This document shows, in pieces, positions 1 through 6,731 of a stretch of 7,534 nt of DNA (position 1 is its first letter; each line of letters starts with the position of its first letter). Source of the stretch: JAFGPJ01 sp964439135 (GTDB lineage: Bacteria > Planctomycetota > Phycisphaerae > Sedimentisphaerales > Anaerobacaceae); contig CAYTNN010000223.1 in NCBI GenBank assembly GCA_964439135.1, forward strand, positions 1-7,534, given 5' to 3'. Below the pieces are notes generated by a model. It saw only the letters and a program-made list of their open reading frames with translations. It had not been told where the DNA came from and did no database searches. Position numbers and translations under genes: made by a program.

Positions 1-245
1 GTGATTATGAAGAATTTCAGGCTTTGAGACGGCAAAAAAACAAACCCAATTCAAACCCAAACAAAGCCAATATTATTTAGCCCCCAGATGCTCTGGGGGT
101 TGAAAACCCAAGTTGAAAAAACAAAGCCAATTTTCAAAAGGGCAAAATGACGTTAAATCAATATTAACAAGAAGTTATGGAGATTTTGATGGGCCGGAGC
201 GGCGAAAAAACAAAGCCAATTCAAAGCCAAACAAAGCCAATCCGT
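1..245. repeat. Degenerate low-complexity intergenic repeats
   Basis: Two diverged copies of one unit are visible. Copy A lies at about 1-71 and copy B at about 172-241, with a partial third piece at 115-134. Each copy ends in an A/C-rich string built from AAACAAAGCCAA / TTCAAAGCCAA words, and the bases before it also align (TTATGAAGAATTT against TTATGGAGATTTT). Between the copies sits a hairpin at 79-101, with CCCCCAGA and TCTGGGGG around a TGC loop; it has no T-run, so it is not called a terminator. From memory, similar strings are scattered between genes in Phycisphaerae assemblies. No credible gene was found here: the open frame from 177 is repeat sequence that then runs antisense into the next gene. 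Confidence 0.6.
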
Positions 246-261
246 CAAAAAGGGGCTGTGG

Positions 262-297
262 GCAAACAAAAGAGGCCGAGCTTAATTAGCCCGGCCT
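262..297 (-). terminator. Rho-independent terminator of the sigma-factor operon
   Basis: Read on the minus strand, a 9-bp stem (AGGCCGGGC paired with GCTCGGCCT, one G-U wobble) surrounds a TAATTAA loop and is followed by CTTTTGTTTG. It lies about 50 bases past the stop codon of the last leftward gene, where an operon terminator is expected. Read on the plus strand the stem has an A-C mismatch and lacks a T-tract, so the direction is clear. Confidence 0.8.
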
Positions 298-347
298 TGA
301 TTTGTGCTGTGCCGATTGCTTCGGATAGCAAATATATGAAAACTTCT

Positions 348-1622
348 CTACCGTCTGCTGCTGGAGCTGGTAGACCTCGGCCGCATATAGGGATTGAAAG
401 GATCTCCATACCCGTCCGCTCCGCCCAGCAAAGGATAGGTAAGAAGCTGCACGCGTTTGCGGAACTTCTCAAAATCGAGATCGCCCTTTGCGAATTCATC
501 GATATCCGACTTTTTCGTGCGAATAACAAGAATCGTAGGCGAGGATGATCCTATGTCGTCTAATGAAGTACCCTGCACTAACCTGGTTCTCGTATTACCA
601 TCACCACCTCGTTCTGATACGATTATTTGGTTTTCTCCGGAACGCGTTACCGCAGTAATTGTTGTACCTGTAGCTTGGCCGCTTCCGGTGATAGTCAGAA
701 TCACCGATTCGCCCGGTTTCAAACTTCGGATATTGGCGGCATGTTTTAGCGCTTGTATCAGAGTTGTTTTGAGGTTCTCTACCTTCTCTGCGTCATATTT
801 TTCTTCCGGGCGGTCGGGTCTGCGTCTTCTATCGACCTTGTCCGGTTCATACATCTCCTGTCGCATCTGCCGCCAGACGGGATCGCCATCTTCTGCTTTT
901 TGGGTCTCCTGCTCCTGCTCTTGTACATCGGATAGAGGTGATAGCGGAAAATCCACTTTCAGAAGGAACAACGCCCCATAGCCCTGCAGGTACATGCTTT
1001 GTATTTGGCCAGTGCCGTCTCCCATGTACATTCCGCTGAACGGATCACGACGTCTGGAGATAAAAAAGCTGCTGCGTACCGTCGTAACGAGGTCCTGCTC
1101 AAGGCTCTTCTCGAAAATGCGGGACATGACGCTCATATCTTCGTTTATTGTTAGAAGGTCTTCTGTATTGGTCTGCTCGGAGGGAATGACAAGAACCGTT
1201 CCGGTACTTCCGGCCCGCGATCCGAAAGAGAGGCCTCTGGTCATAGTATAGATATTGTCGTTCACGTTTGACACAGACATTTGTGTTGGAGCAGNNNNNN
1301 NNNNNNNNNNNNNNNNNNNNNNNNNNNNNNNNNNNNNNNNNNNNNNNNNNNNNNNNNNNNNNNNNNNNNNNNNNNNNNNNNNNNNNNNNNNNNNTGGAGC
1401 AGGAGCCGGGGAAGGTGTCGTGGGAAGCACGGGCACCGGCGGCTGTCTTGTTTGAGCCTGTGCCAGCACTGCTGCAACCTCAGCCCTGGATTGTTGCTCA
1501 AGCTCGGCTTGTTGTATCTGCAACTCGACAGCTGGTCGGACTATCTCCTTGGCAGAAACAATACCCGCCGTCAACATAGTTAATGCCAAGATTACAATAA
1601 TTGATTGGATTAGCGTTTTCAT
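348..1622 (-). CDS. Exported protein of unknown function, third gene of an ECF sigma operon (internal assembly gap)
   Basis: I do not recognise a named family; it resembles secreted planctomycete proteins of unknown function. Residues 1-24 form a signal peptide (hydrophobic IIVILALTMLTAGIV, likely cleavage after VSA), so the protein should act outside the inner membrane. A Gln/Glu-rich stretch follows, then a Pro/Ala linker (about residues 58-76) that runs into the 100-N gap. After the gap there is an S/T/N-rich segment, the stretch GYGALFLLKVDFPLSP, a charged Arg-rich loop, a helical EKVENLKTTLIQALKHAANI segment, a beta-rich part with GESVILTITG, and a Ser/Arg tail. The start overlaps the upstream stop as ATGA, and AAAGG lies 8 bases before it, so translational coupling is likely. 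The true length is uncertain because of the gap. It may be the envelope-side effector or sensor of the sigma system, which is inference. Confidence 0.8.
   Translation of the reverse strand: MKTLIQSIIVILALTMLTAGIVSAKEIVRPAVELQIQQAELEQQSRAEVAAVLAQAQTRQPPVPVLPTTPSPAPAPXXXXXXXXXXXXXXXXXXXXXXXXXXXXXXXXXXAPTQMSVSNVNDNIYTMTRGLSFGSRAGSTGTVLVIPSEQTNTEDLLTINEDMSVMSRIFEKSLEQDLVTTVRSSFFISRRRDPFSGMYMGDGTGQIQSMYLQGYGALFLLKVDFPLSPLSDVQEQEQETQKAEDGDPVWRQMRQEMYEPDKVDRRRRPDRPEEKYDAEKVENLKTTLIQALKHAANIRSLKPGESVILTITGSGQATGTTITAVTRSGENQIIVSERGGDGNTRTRLVQGTSLDDIGSSSPTILVIRTKKSDIDEFAKGDLDFEKFRKRVQLLTYPLLGGADGYGDPFNPYMRPRSTSSSSRR
1295..1394. other. Assembly gap of 100 N inside the exported-protein gene
   Basis: Exactly 100 N, the usual scaffolder placeholder, so the true distance is unknown. 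Both flanks carry TGGAGCAG (1287-1294 and 1395-1402), 108 bases apart, which is a multiple of three. They code for the Ala/Pro repeat on the minus strand, so the gap was probably caused by a low-complexity repeat. Confidence 0.9.
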
Positions 1623-2353
1623 TTTTCTTGCCTTTCATTTGAATTGTCAGAATTTCTAATTTCATCCCGGTTCGATTGGCCGGATTGAGTATATGACAAA
1701 AAGTGAGCCATATCCTGTTTGGTTCGTATCAGCTCATCTTCCGTCTGCAGGGCTAAAGTTGCTAAAGCATTGCCAAACTTGGCTCTGTCTTTTAGTCTGT
1801 TCGATTCTATTTGTTCGAGGGCCGCCGCAATCCGTTGTCTGTCCTGGCTTTGCGCTTCGTTGAAAGACTCGATGAGTTCTATGAGCATTTCATTAGTCAC
1901 GGCGTTGGAAGCAGCTACGGACTGTAGGGCAACCCGGCTCAGTTCCTGACGGTATTGCTGACTTAGCTCATCTCTGATTCGGATATAACCGTTCGCCAGG
2001 CCCAACTGCACATATTGCCTGGTTTCGTCGAGCAGGTTCTGACGAATCTTCGGTTCCAGAGCAGCTCGAATCTGTTCCATATCCGGCGGTCGAGGCCCTG
2101 AGAGCCGGCCTGTGGCGTAACCGGCTGCAATAAGCAGCACTGCTGCAGCGGCAATTTTACTGAGGCTTTTTGTAGCTCTCAGGCCTTCTACAATCCGGAT
2201 TCGATTCTTGAGCTTGACCGTATCTGCTTGCCCGGCAGCCTTAGTCAGCTTTGCTATGGTCGATTCGGTCACTTCTTGAGGCGGGCCCGGTGGAATCTGC
2301 TCATTCTTGAGAGCTTCTACCGCTTTTTCTAATGTATTTTCATTTTCTTCCAT
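1619..2353 (-). CDS. Single-pass membrane protein, putative anti-sigma factor
   Basis: This 244-residue protein follows the ECF sigma gene by 9 bases and probably holds that sigma factor at the membrane. What is seen: a cytoplasmic N-terminal region of about 62 residues with an IPPGPPQEV motif, one transmembrane helix at about residues 65-83 (SKIAAAAVLLIAAGYA), and then a long charged, mostly helical outer region (about 92-220) likely to form a coiled coil. The tail is polar and rich in Asn and Ser. No zinc-binding HxxxCxxC motif of the classical ZAS anti-sigma domain is present, so the assignment rests on gene order and topology. The ATG at 2353 has GAGG about 8 bases upstream. The stop overlaps the next gene as ATGA. 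An alternative is a scaffold or sensor protein that does not bind sigma. Confidence 0.75.
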   Translation of the reverse strand: MEENENTLEKAVEALKNEQIPPGPPQEVTESTIAKLTKAAGQADTVKLKNRIRIVEGLRATKSLSKIAAAAVLLIAAGYATGRLSGPRPPDMEQIRAALEPKIRQNLLDETRQYVQLGLANGYIRIRDELSQQYRQELSRVALQSVAASNAVTNEMLIELIESFNEAQSQDRQRIAAALEQIESNRLKDRAKFGNALATLALQTEDELIRTKQDMAHFLSYTQSGQSNRDEIRNSDNSNERQEK

Positions 2354-2362
2354 AATACAACC

Positions 2363-2868
2363 TCACTTACACTCTTTCACCGATAACTCGAATGACTCGC
2401 GTAATTTAGCTCTGGCCCGATGCAGCAGCACACCGGCGGCATTAGTCTTTATGTCAAGCTCGTTGGCGATTTGCCGATAACTCATATCGTTTAGATATCG
2501 CAGGCAAAAGGCCTGTGCTTCCTGCGGCGGCAGTTTACTTAGCGATTCTCGCAACCAATCTGTTAATTCTTTCTGTTGCGCCCGCTGAGCCGGACACGGA
2601 TTCGCACTTTGCAAAGCAGTCCAGTCAGCAGGGTCCGTCTCAGAGCGCGACCGGCGAAATCGCCGGCGGAGCTGGTCGATCGCCCGGGCGGTTGCCAACC
2701 GGGCCAACAGTGCCGAAAAATTCCGCACGCGCTGACGCCGGCAAAACTCCAGTGCCGAAACAAAAGTTTCCTGAAAACAGTCGGCAGCATCTGCGTGGTT
2801 GCCAAGCAACCGGTACGCGGTCTGCCAAACAACCGGTCCGTGTTTTTTGATAATTACCTGCCAGTCAA
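2363..2868 (-). CDS. ECF-type RNA polymerase sigma factor, 5' end lost in gap
   Basis: It directs RNA polymerase to a specific promoter set. Reading back from the stop, the frame stays open to the edge of the 100-N gap, giving 167 visible residues that begin DWQVIIKKHGPVVWQTAYR. Sigma region 2 is present, with LLGNHADAADCFQETF and then a helix ending AIDQLRRRFRR. A linker follows, then region 4 with LPPQEAQAFCLRYLNDMSY and a helix-turn-helix QIANELDIKTNAAGVLLHRA ending in RAKLRESF. ECF factors of this type normally begin only a few residues before DW, so the true start probably lies about 30 bases inside the gap. The TTG codon at 2809 would cut region 2 and is rejected as a start. It heads a three-gene operon with a membrane partner. 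No target promoters are visible. Confidence 0.9.
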
Positions 2869-2968
2869 NNNNNNNNNNNNNNNNNNNNNNNNNNNNNNNN
2901 NNNNNNNNNNNNNNNNNNNNNNNNNNNNNNNNNNNNNNNNNNNNNNNNNNNNNNNNNNNNNNNNNNNN
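2869..2968. other. Assembly gap of 100 N covering a divergent promoter region
   Basis: Exactly 100 N, so a placeholder. It hides the first codons of both the leftward sigma gene and the rightward TPR lipoprotein gene, and all of their promoters. Each gene appears to miss only about ten residues, so the true gap must hold at least about 60 coding bases plus the shared intergenic region. Confidence 0.9.
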
Positions 2969-3682
2969 TGTTGTGTATTATTGCTTGTCCTCGTCGGATG
3001 CGAGAGTCAAGAGATGAAGGCCGCTGAAGCTGATAGGGTGCGAAAGCTGCCGGCAGAAGCAAGAAAGGCTAATTTACAACAGTCACTGGAGAGCAGGTTT
3101 GAGAACCCGGTGGCGCATTATGAGTTGGCCCAGTTATATCATGCCGAAGGGCTTTGGTCGAAGGCGGAGTATCATTACAATATAGCTTTGAGTTTCGATC
3201 CTGCTAACGCGGACGCTCAAGTGGCGATGGTGAAGTTATTCCTGGACAGCGGTGATACGGCTAAATCCAAAATCTCCGCAGAGACCTATGTGACCGAGGC
3301 CGGCAATTCGGACATTCAGTCACTTCGGCTTGCAATGGCTTTCCAGAAACAACAGCTTGATGAGTACGCATTAACTTGTTTTCAACAGGCACTCAATTTA
3401 GCGCCGAGTTCAGCCTTAATAAATAAGCAGGTAGGCTACTATTATTTGGGCAAAAACGATAAAGACCGGGCAAAGGAATATTTAGTTCGCAGTTTCCAGC
3501 TCGATCCCAGACAGCCGGAAGTGGCTGGTGAACTGGGCCGGCTTGGGGTGGAGGTAAGAATACCACAGAAGGTCGGTGTGAGCGCAAAGGGATCAGGCGA
3601 GGCCCAACAGCCGGAAGAAAAAAAGTTGAAAATGGTGATGAGACATGGGCGGGTCCAGTTCGAACCGTCTGATGGAAAGTGA
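2969..3682 (+). CDS. TPR-repeat lipoprotein, 5' end lost in gap
   Basis: This is a membrane-anchored helical repeat protein, likely a scaffold for protein-protein contacts; its partner is unknown. The visible 237 residues start inside a lipoprotein signal peptide: a hydrophobic CVLLLVLV run, then the lipobox LVGC with the acylated Cys at codon 2999-3001. A short linker leads to three or four tetratricopeptide units, for example VAHYELAQLYHAEGLWSKAE, then SLRLAMAFQKQQLDEYALTC and KQVGYYYLGKNDKDRAKEYL, each closed by an FDP/LAP/LDP turn. The C-terminal tail is basic and probably disordered. About ten N-terminal residues and the start codon lie in the gap. It diverges from the sigma operon, so it may be a target of that sigma factor (inference). 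A terminator follows 89 bases after the stop. Confidence 0.88.
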   Translation, partial: CCVLLLVLVGCESQEMKAAEADRVRKLPAEARKANLQQSLESRFENPVAHYELAQLYHAEGLWSKAEYHYNIALSFDPANADAQVAMVKLFLDSGDTAKSKISAETYVTEAGNSDIQSLRLAMAFQKQQLDEYALTCFQQALNLAPSSALINKQVGYYYLGKNDKDRAKEYLVRSFQLDPRQPEVAGELGRLGVEVRIPQKVGVSAKGSGEAQQPEEKKLKMVMRHGRVQFEPSDGK

Positions 3683-3730
3683 AGAAAAATGAATAATGCT
3701 CGATGTTTCTGATTAGCAATTGGGTTAATT

Positions 3731-3759
3731 CGAATATCGAGTATCGAGAATACGATATT
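3731..3759. repeat. Short AT-rich inverted repeat (AATATCG..CGATATT)
   Basis: AATATCG at 3733-3739 is matched by CGATATT at 3753-3759, and the spacer repeats ATCGAG. It sits between the TPR gene and its terminator. Similar GAATATCGAGTATCGAG strings recur between genes in planctomycete assemblies (from memory, not checked here). Confidence 0.35.
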
Positions 3760-3771
3760 GCTTTTTCATTG

Positions 3772-3807
3772 CCCCGTAGCGAACGGATGCGCTGCGGGGT
3801 TTTTTTT
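3772..3807 (+). terminator. Rho-independent terminator after the TPR lipoprotein gene
   Basis: A 10-bp stem (CCCCGTAGCG with CGCTGCGGGG, one G-U wobble) surrounds an 8-base loop and is followed by eight T residues. It separates the TPR gene from the symporter gene, so the latter needs its own promoter. Confidence 0.9.
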
Positions 3808-3816
3808 AATCTTCGA

Positions 3817-3847
3817 TTGACAATTTTCAACTGTCCTCTTCTAATGA
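3817..3847 (+). promoter_or_regulatory. Possible promoter of the symporter gene
   Basis: A perfect TTGACA at 3817-3822 lies 19 bases before TAATGA (3842-3847), about 30 bases upstream of the gene. The spacer is longer than the ideal 17 and the -10 is imperfect. The TTGACAATTTTCAACTGTC string could instead belong to a dispersed intergenic repeat. Confidence 0.25.
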
Positions 3848-3876
3848 TGTTTTGCAAAACTGATTAATTGTAAAGG

Positions 3877-5598
3877 ATGAATGCTGTGTTTGGATTGCAT
3901 GTTGCGGATATTTTTGTGCTGGCGCTGTATTTGCTCGGCATGGCTGCCATTGGCTTCTGGAGCGCGAGAAAAATAAAACAGAGCCAGGACTTTTTCATGC
4001 CCCGGCGATTCGGCAAGGCTATGATGGTAATGTTCGGATTCGGGGCGGGGACACATTCGGACCAGGCTGTGGGAGTGGCATCGAAAAGTTTTTCGAGCGG
4101 GCTCTCGGGGATCTGGTACCAGTGGCTTTGGCTTCCCTGTACGCCGTTTTACTGGCTGATCGCTCCCGTGATGAGGCGCTTTCGTGCGATAACAACCGGT
4201 GACGTTTTTGAGGCGCGGTATGACAGAAGCGTCGCAGTGCTGTATGCTCTTATCGGGATGCTGAATCTTTCGGTAAATATCGGCCTTATGCTGCGAGGTT
4301 CGAGCGAGGTGATTTCGGCCAGCACGCAGGGGCTGCTCTCTGCAAACGCAGCGATTACAGTAATGACTATCGTTTTCGTGGTATACGGCGTGGCCGGGGG
4401 ACTTGCCGCGGCGATTATTACAGATTTTATCCAGGGCATCCTGACAATCATTTTTTCGTTCCTGCTGCTGCCGCTTATCATGAACGCCGTCGGATGGATG
4501 GACGGAATTCGTGAGGCTATCACCGATCCCCAGAAGCTGACTCTGGTCGCCCCGGCGGAAATCGGGTTCTTCTATATTGCCGTGATTGCTTTTAACGCGC
4601 TGGTCGGTATCGTGACACAACCCCATACTATGAGCAACTGCGCCGCCGGCAAGACCGAGATGGAGGGAAGATTCGGCTGGATGTTTGGAAACATCATCAA
4701 GCGCCTCTGCACAATCCCATGGTGCCTGACAGGCCTTGCCGCAATTGTGTATTTCGGCAGCCGGGGCATAGAAGTCGAACCGGACAAGGTCTTCGGAGCG
4801 GTGGCGGGCGACTTTTTGCCGAAGATTCTGCCGGGGATACTCGGAATCTTTTTAGCTGCTCTTCTGGCGTCGGTTATGAGCTCGTGCGATGCGTTCATGA
4901 TAGCGTCTTCGGCACTTTTCACCGAGAATATTTACAGACCGTTATCGCCGGACAGGCCGCAGAGCCACTATGTTACCGTGGGCCGGATCGCTTCTGTTGT
5001 TGTCGTCTCCGGCGGCGTGGTGTTTGCTTTCTGGCTGCCCGGCGTTGTGGCTGGACTGGAAATATTCTGGAAGGTCTCGGCAATGATGGGCCTTGCCTTC
5101 TGGATGGGTTTGTTCTGGCGACGGACGACTGTCGCCGGTGCGTGGGCAACGACCCTGGTCAGTTTTGCAGTGATGTTGTTCACGAGCAAAATCTCATTCG
5201 GCCAGTACGTTCTCTGGGATTTCAACGCCGGTTGCGCTCAGTGCCTGCCGGACTTTATGCTGTGGAACGGCCAGCTTTATTTGCCGTGGCAGATGATTCT
5301 GTATCTTTCGGCCGGATTGATCAGTGGCATCGTGGTCAGCCTGTTAACCAAACCAGTGGCGAAGGAGAAACTCGATAATTACTATGCACTGATCCGGACC
5401 CCGATCAAGCCGGGAGAGCAGCCTGCTGCGGCCTGCACGCTGCCGGACGATGCCGTCGTCCCCGAGAAGCGAAACATCTTTCCGAACACCAATCTCGAAT
5501 TCATGATACCATCGCACACATCGGTAGTCGGATTCCTGGTCGGCTGGGCGTTCGTCGTAATAATTGTTGTCACGGTCTATCTGATCGCCAGCGCATAG
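3877..5598 (+). CDS. Sodium:solute symporter, SSF family
   Basis: This inner-membrane transporter should couple sodium entry to uptake of a small organic solute, probably a sugar or organic acid; the substrate cannot be read from the sequence. The 573 residues are usual for the family. The first helix is at about 10-29. The core then shows FGFGAGTHSDQAVG and GLSGIWYQWLWL (residues about 53-86). The SSF hallmark GGLAAAIITDFIQG is at 174-187. ASVMSSCDAFMIASSALF (331-348) corresponds to the helix whose paired serines help bind sodium in vSGLT. A last helix (VVGFLVGWAFVVIIVV) closes the protein after a soluble loop. The AAAGG at 3872-3876 touches the ATG at 3877; a GTG at 3886 has it at 9 bases and would give MFGLHVADIF, so it may be the true start. 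It is followed 50 bases later by a small secreted-protein gene. Confidence 0.93.
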   Translation: MNAVFGLHVADIFVLALYLLGMAAIGFWSARKIKQSQDFFMPRRFGKAMMVMFGFGAGTHSDQAVGVASKSFSSGLSGIWYQWLWLPCTPFYWLIAPVMRRFRAITTGDVFEARYDRSVAVLYALIGMLNLSVNIGLMLRGSSEVISASTQGLLSANAAITVMTIVFVVYGVAGGLAAAIITDFIQGILTIIFSFLLLPLIMNAVGWMDGIREAITDPQKLTLVAPAEIGFFYIAVIAFNALVGIVTQPHTMSNCAAGKTEMEGRFGWMFGNIIKRLCTIPWCLTGLAAIVYFGSRGIEVEPDKVFGAVAGDFLPKILPGILGIFLAALLASVMSSCDAFMIASSALFTENIYRPLSPDRPQSHYVTVGRIASVVVVSGGVVFAFWLPGVVAGLEIFWKVSAMMGLAFWMGLFWRRTTVAGAWATTLVSFAVMLFTSKISFGQYVLWDFNAGCAQCLPDFMLWNGQLYLPWQMILYLSAGLISGIVVSLLTKPVAKEKLDNYYALIRTPIKPGEQPAAACTLPDDAVVPEKRNIFPNTNLEFMIPSHTSVVGFLVGWAFVVIIVVTVYLIASA

Positions 5599-5648
5599 TT
5601 CGTTGATGAGACTATGTATATCCACACGAAAGGGCGAGTATAAGTGAA

Positions 5649-6056
5649 ATGCAGGCAGACAGACGTGTAAATCTGTTGCTATTTTGCTTATGTGCTTTGT
5701 TGTTTGTTGTGGCACCGACGGATTCGATTTGCGGTAACGAAGTACACCTTCAATGGCAACCTCCGGCCGATGTCAGGAATACGGCTTTTGAGCTTGGTAC
5801 CGGCAAGGGCGAATTTCACGCGTGGGGACGAGGCAGGGACTTGCGATTCTTCGGCGAGTTCCTCCCGGCCCTCTTCGAGCGGACAATTGTACTGGGTGAG
5901 TTTGACACCGACAGCGAGCTTCAGTGGATATTTACGGGCGAGCACGGCAAATGCACAGTGACAGTCGACCAAAATGAGGTTAGCCTCAATCAGCGTTTCT
6001 ACGATTCGTTCGCCTTCAACCGGATCAACAATGACAACGATAAACAACCCATTTGA
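5649..6056 (+). CDS. Small secreted protein of unknown function, possibly truncated
   Basis: I do not recognise the family. The 135 residues start with a signal peptide (about 1-29, VNLLLFCLCALLFVVAP core, probable cleavage near SICG-NE), so it should be exported. The mature part looks beta-rich, with FHAWGRGRDLRFFGEFLP, ERTIVLGEFDTDSELQWIFT and the stretch CTVTVDQNEVSLNQRFYDSF. This resembles the N-terminal part of a larger carbohydrate- or surface-related domain, but that is a guess. The end (RINNDNDKQPI) is low-complexity and unlike the rest, and the stop codon lies in the first bases matching the tandem repeat array, which suggests the gene was cut short. The ATG at 5649 has AGGGCGAG about ten bases upstream. 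It may be co-transcribed with the symporter. Confidence 0.6.
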   Translation: MQADRRVNLLLFCLCALLFVVAPTDSICGNEVHLQWQPPADVRNTAFELGTGKGEFHAWGRGRDLRFFGEFLPALFERTIVLGEFDTDSELQWIFTGEHGKCTVTVDQNEVSLNQRFYDSFAFNRINNDNDKQPI

Positions 6057-6670
6057 GATATTAGTCACGTAGTCAGATGACTACGTCGAATGCCAGCAAG
6101 CATATAGTTGTTCTCGAACAATATTAAGAAAAACGTAATATCAGTCTGCAGTGAATAGCAGATCCCAACAACAGAAAACCGGGTAGATTGACATATTAGG
6201 CGCGTAGTCGGATGACTACGACGAACGCCAGCAAACTATCGTTGCCCCCGAACGATTTCAAATAAAAGGATATCATTCTGGTGTGCATAGCAGGCCCCAG
6301 CAACAGAAAACCGGGTAGATTGACATATTAGGTGCGTAGTCGGATGACTACGTCGAACGCCAGCAAACGTATCGTTGTCCACGAACATTTTCATAAAGCC
6401 CGTTGCTAACTCTGCTGCGTGCTGAACGCCATGTCAACAGATAACCATGAAAATCGGGTAGATTGATATATTGGGCGCGTAGTCAGATGACTACGACGAA
6501 CGACAGCAAATATATCGTTGCCCCCGAACATTTTCATAAAACCGTTGCTAACTCTGCTCCGCGTTGAGCGCTTTGTCAACAGATACTAATGAAATTCGAG
6601 TAGATTGACATAATAGGCGCGTAGTCGGATGACTACGACAAACGACAGTGTAAATAGCGTTGGCTCCGAT
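6053..6670. repeat. Tandem array of five palindrome-bearing units, period 132-143 bp
   Basis: Each unit carries CGTAGTC-(A/G)GAT-GACTACG, a 7-bp perfect inverted repeat around a 4-base centre, at 6068-6085, 6203-6220, 6335-6352, 6478-6495 and 6620-6637 (spacings 135, 132, 143, 142). Conserved flanks are TAGATTGACATATTAGG on the left and CGAACG(C/A)CAGCAAA then TATCGTTGCCCCCGAAC on the right. Units 1 and 2 share one spacer type (CCCAGCAACAGAAAACCGGG in unit 2) and units 3 and 4 another (CATTTTCATAAA, CCGTTGCTAACTCTGCT, TGTCAACAGATA). Unit 5 is partial and continues into the front of the HTH gene. No protein-coding frame, CRISPR layout or transposase is seen. It could be an operator array, a set of structured RNA units or a non-autonomous element. 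Confidence 0.85.
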
Positions 6671-6731
6671 ATATCTGAATGAATCGGTAAATAAACGTGA
6701 CAAACATTACCAATACAATCATAATGTTGCC

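Noticed and set aside
79..101. Terminator at the left-end hairpin
   Set aside because: The stem is strong but neither strand has a convincing T-run after it.
177..548. Plus-strand frame of 123 codons
   Set aside because: Its first part is intergenic repeat sequence and the rest is antisense to the exported-protein gene.
457..981. Plus-strand frame of 174 codons
   Set aside because: Antisense to the exported-protein gene, with no recognisable domain.
2576..2968. Long plus-strand open frame leading into the TPR lipoprotein
   Set aside because: It is antisense to the sigma-factor gene and joins the TPR frame only through the 100 N placeholder; the lipobox just after the gap shows the true start lies within it.
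3841..4626. Minus-strand frame of 261 codons
   Set aside because: Antisense to the symporter; composition is rich in His, Arg and Gln with no domain, typical of a shadow frame.
4719..5378. Plus-strand frame of 219 codons inside the symporter gene
   Set aside because: Out-of-frame shadow of a clear SSF gene; Arg/Cys-rich with no family features.
6605..6633. Standard promoter using the repeat's TTGACA
   Set aside because: TTGACA is perfect, but at 17-19 bases downstream the sequence is GATGAC/ATGACT/TGACTA, which is not a -10 box.
6053..6670. CRISPR array
   Set aside because: Units are 132-143 bases with long homologous spacers, unlike short repeats with unique spacers, and no cas gene is present.
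6053..6670. Integron attC or gene-cassette array
   Set aside because: No proper RYYYAAC/GTTRRRY site pairs were found, the units hold no reading frames, and no integrase is seen.
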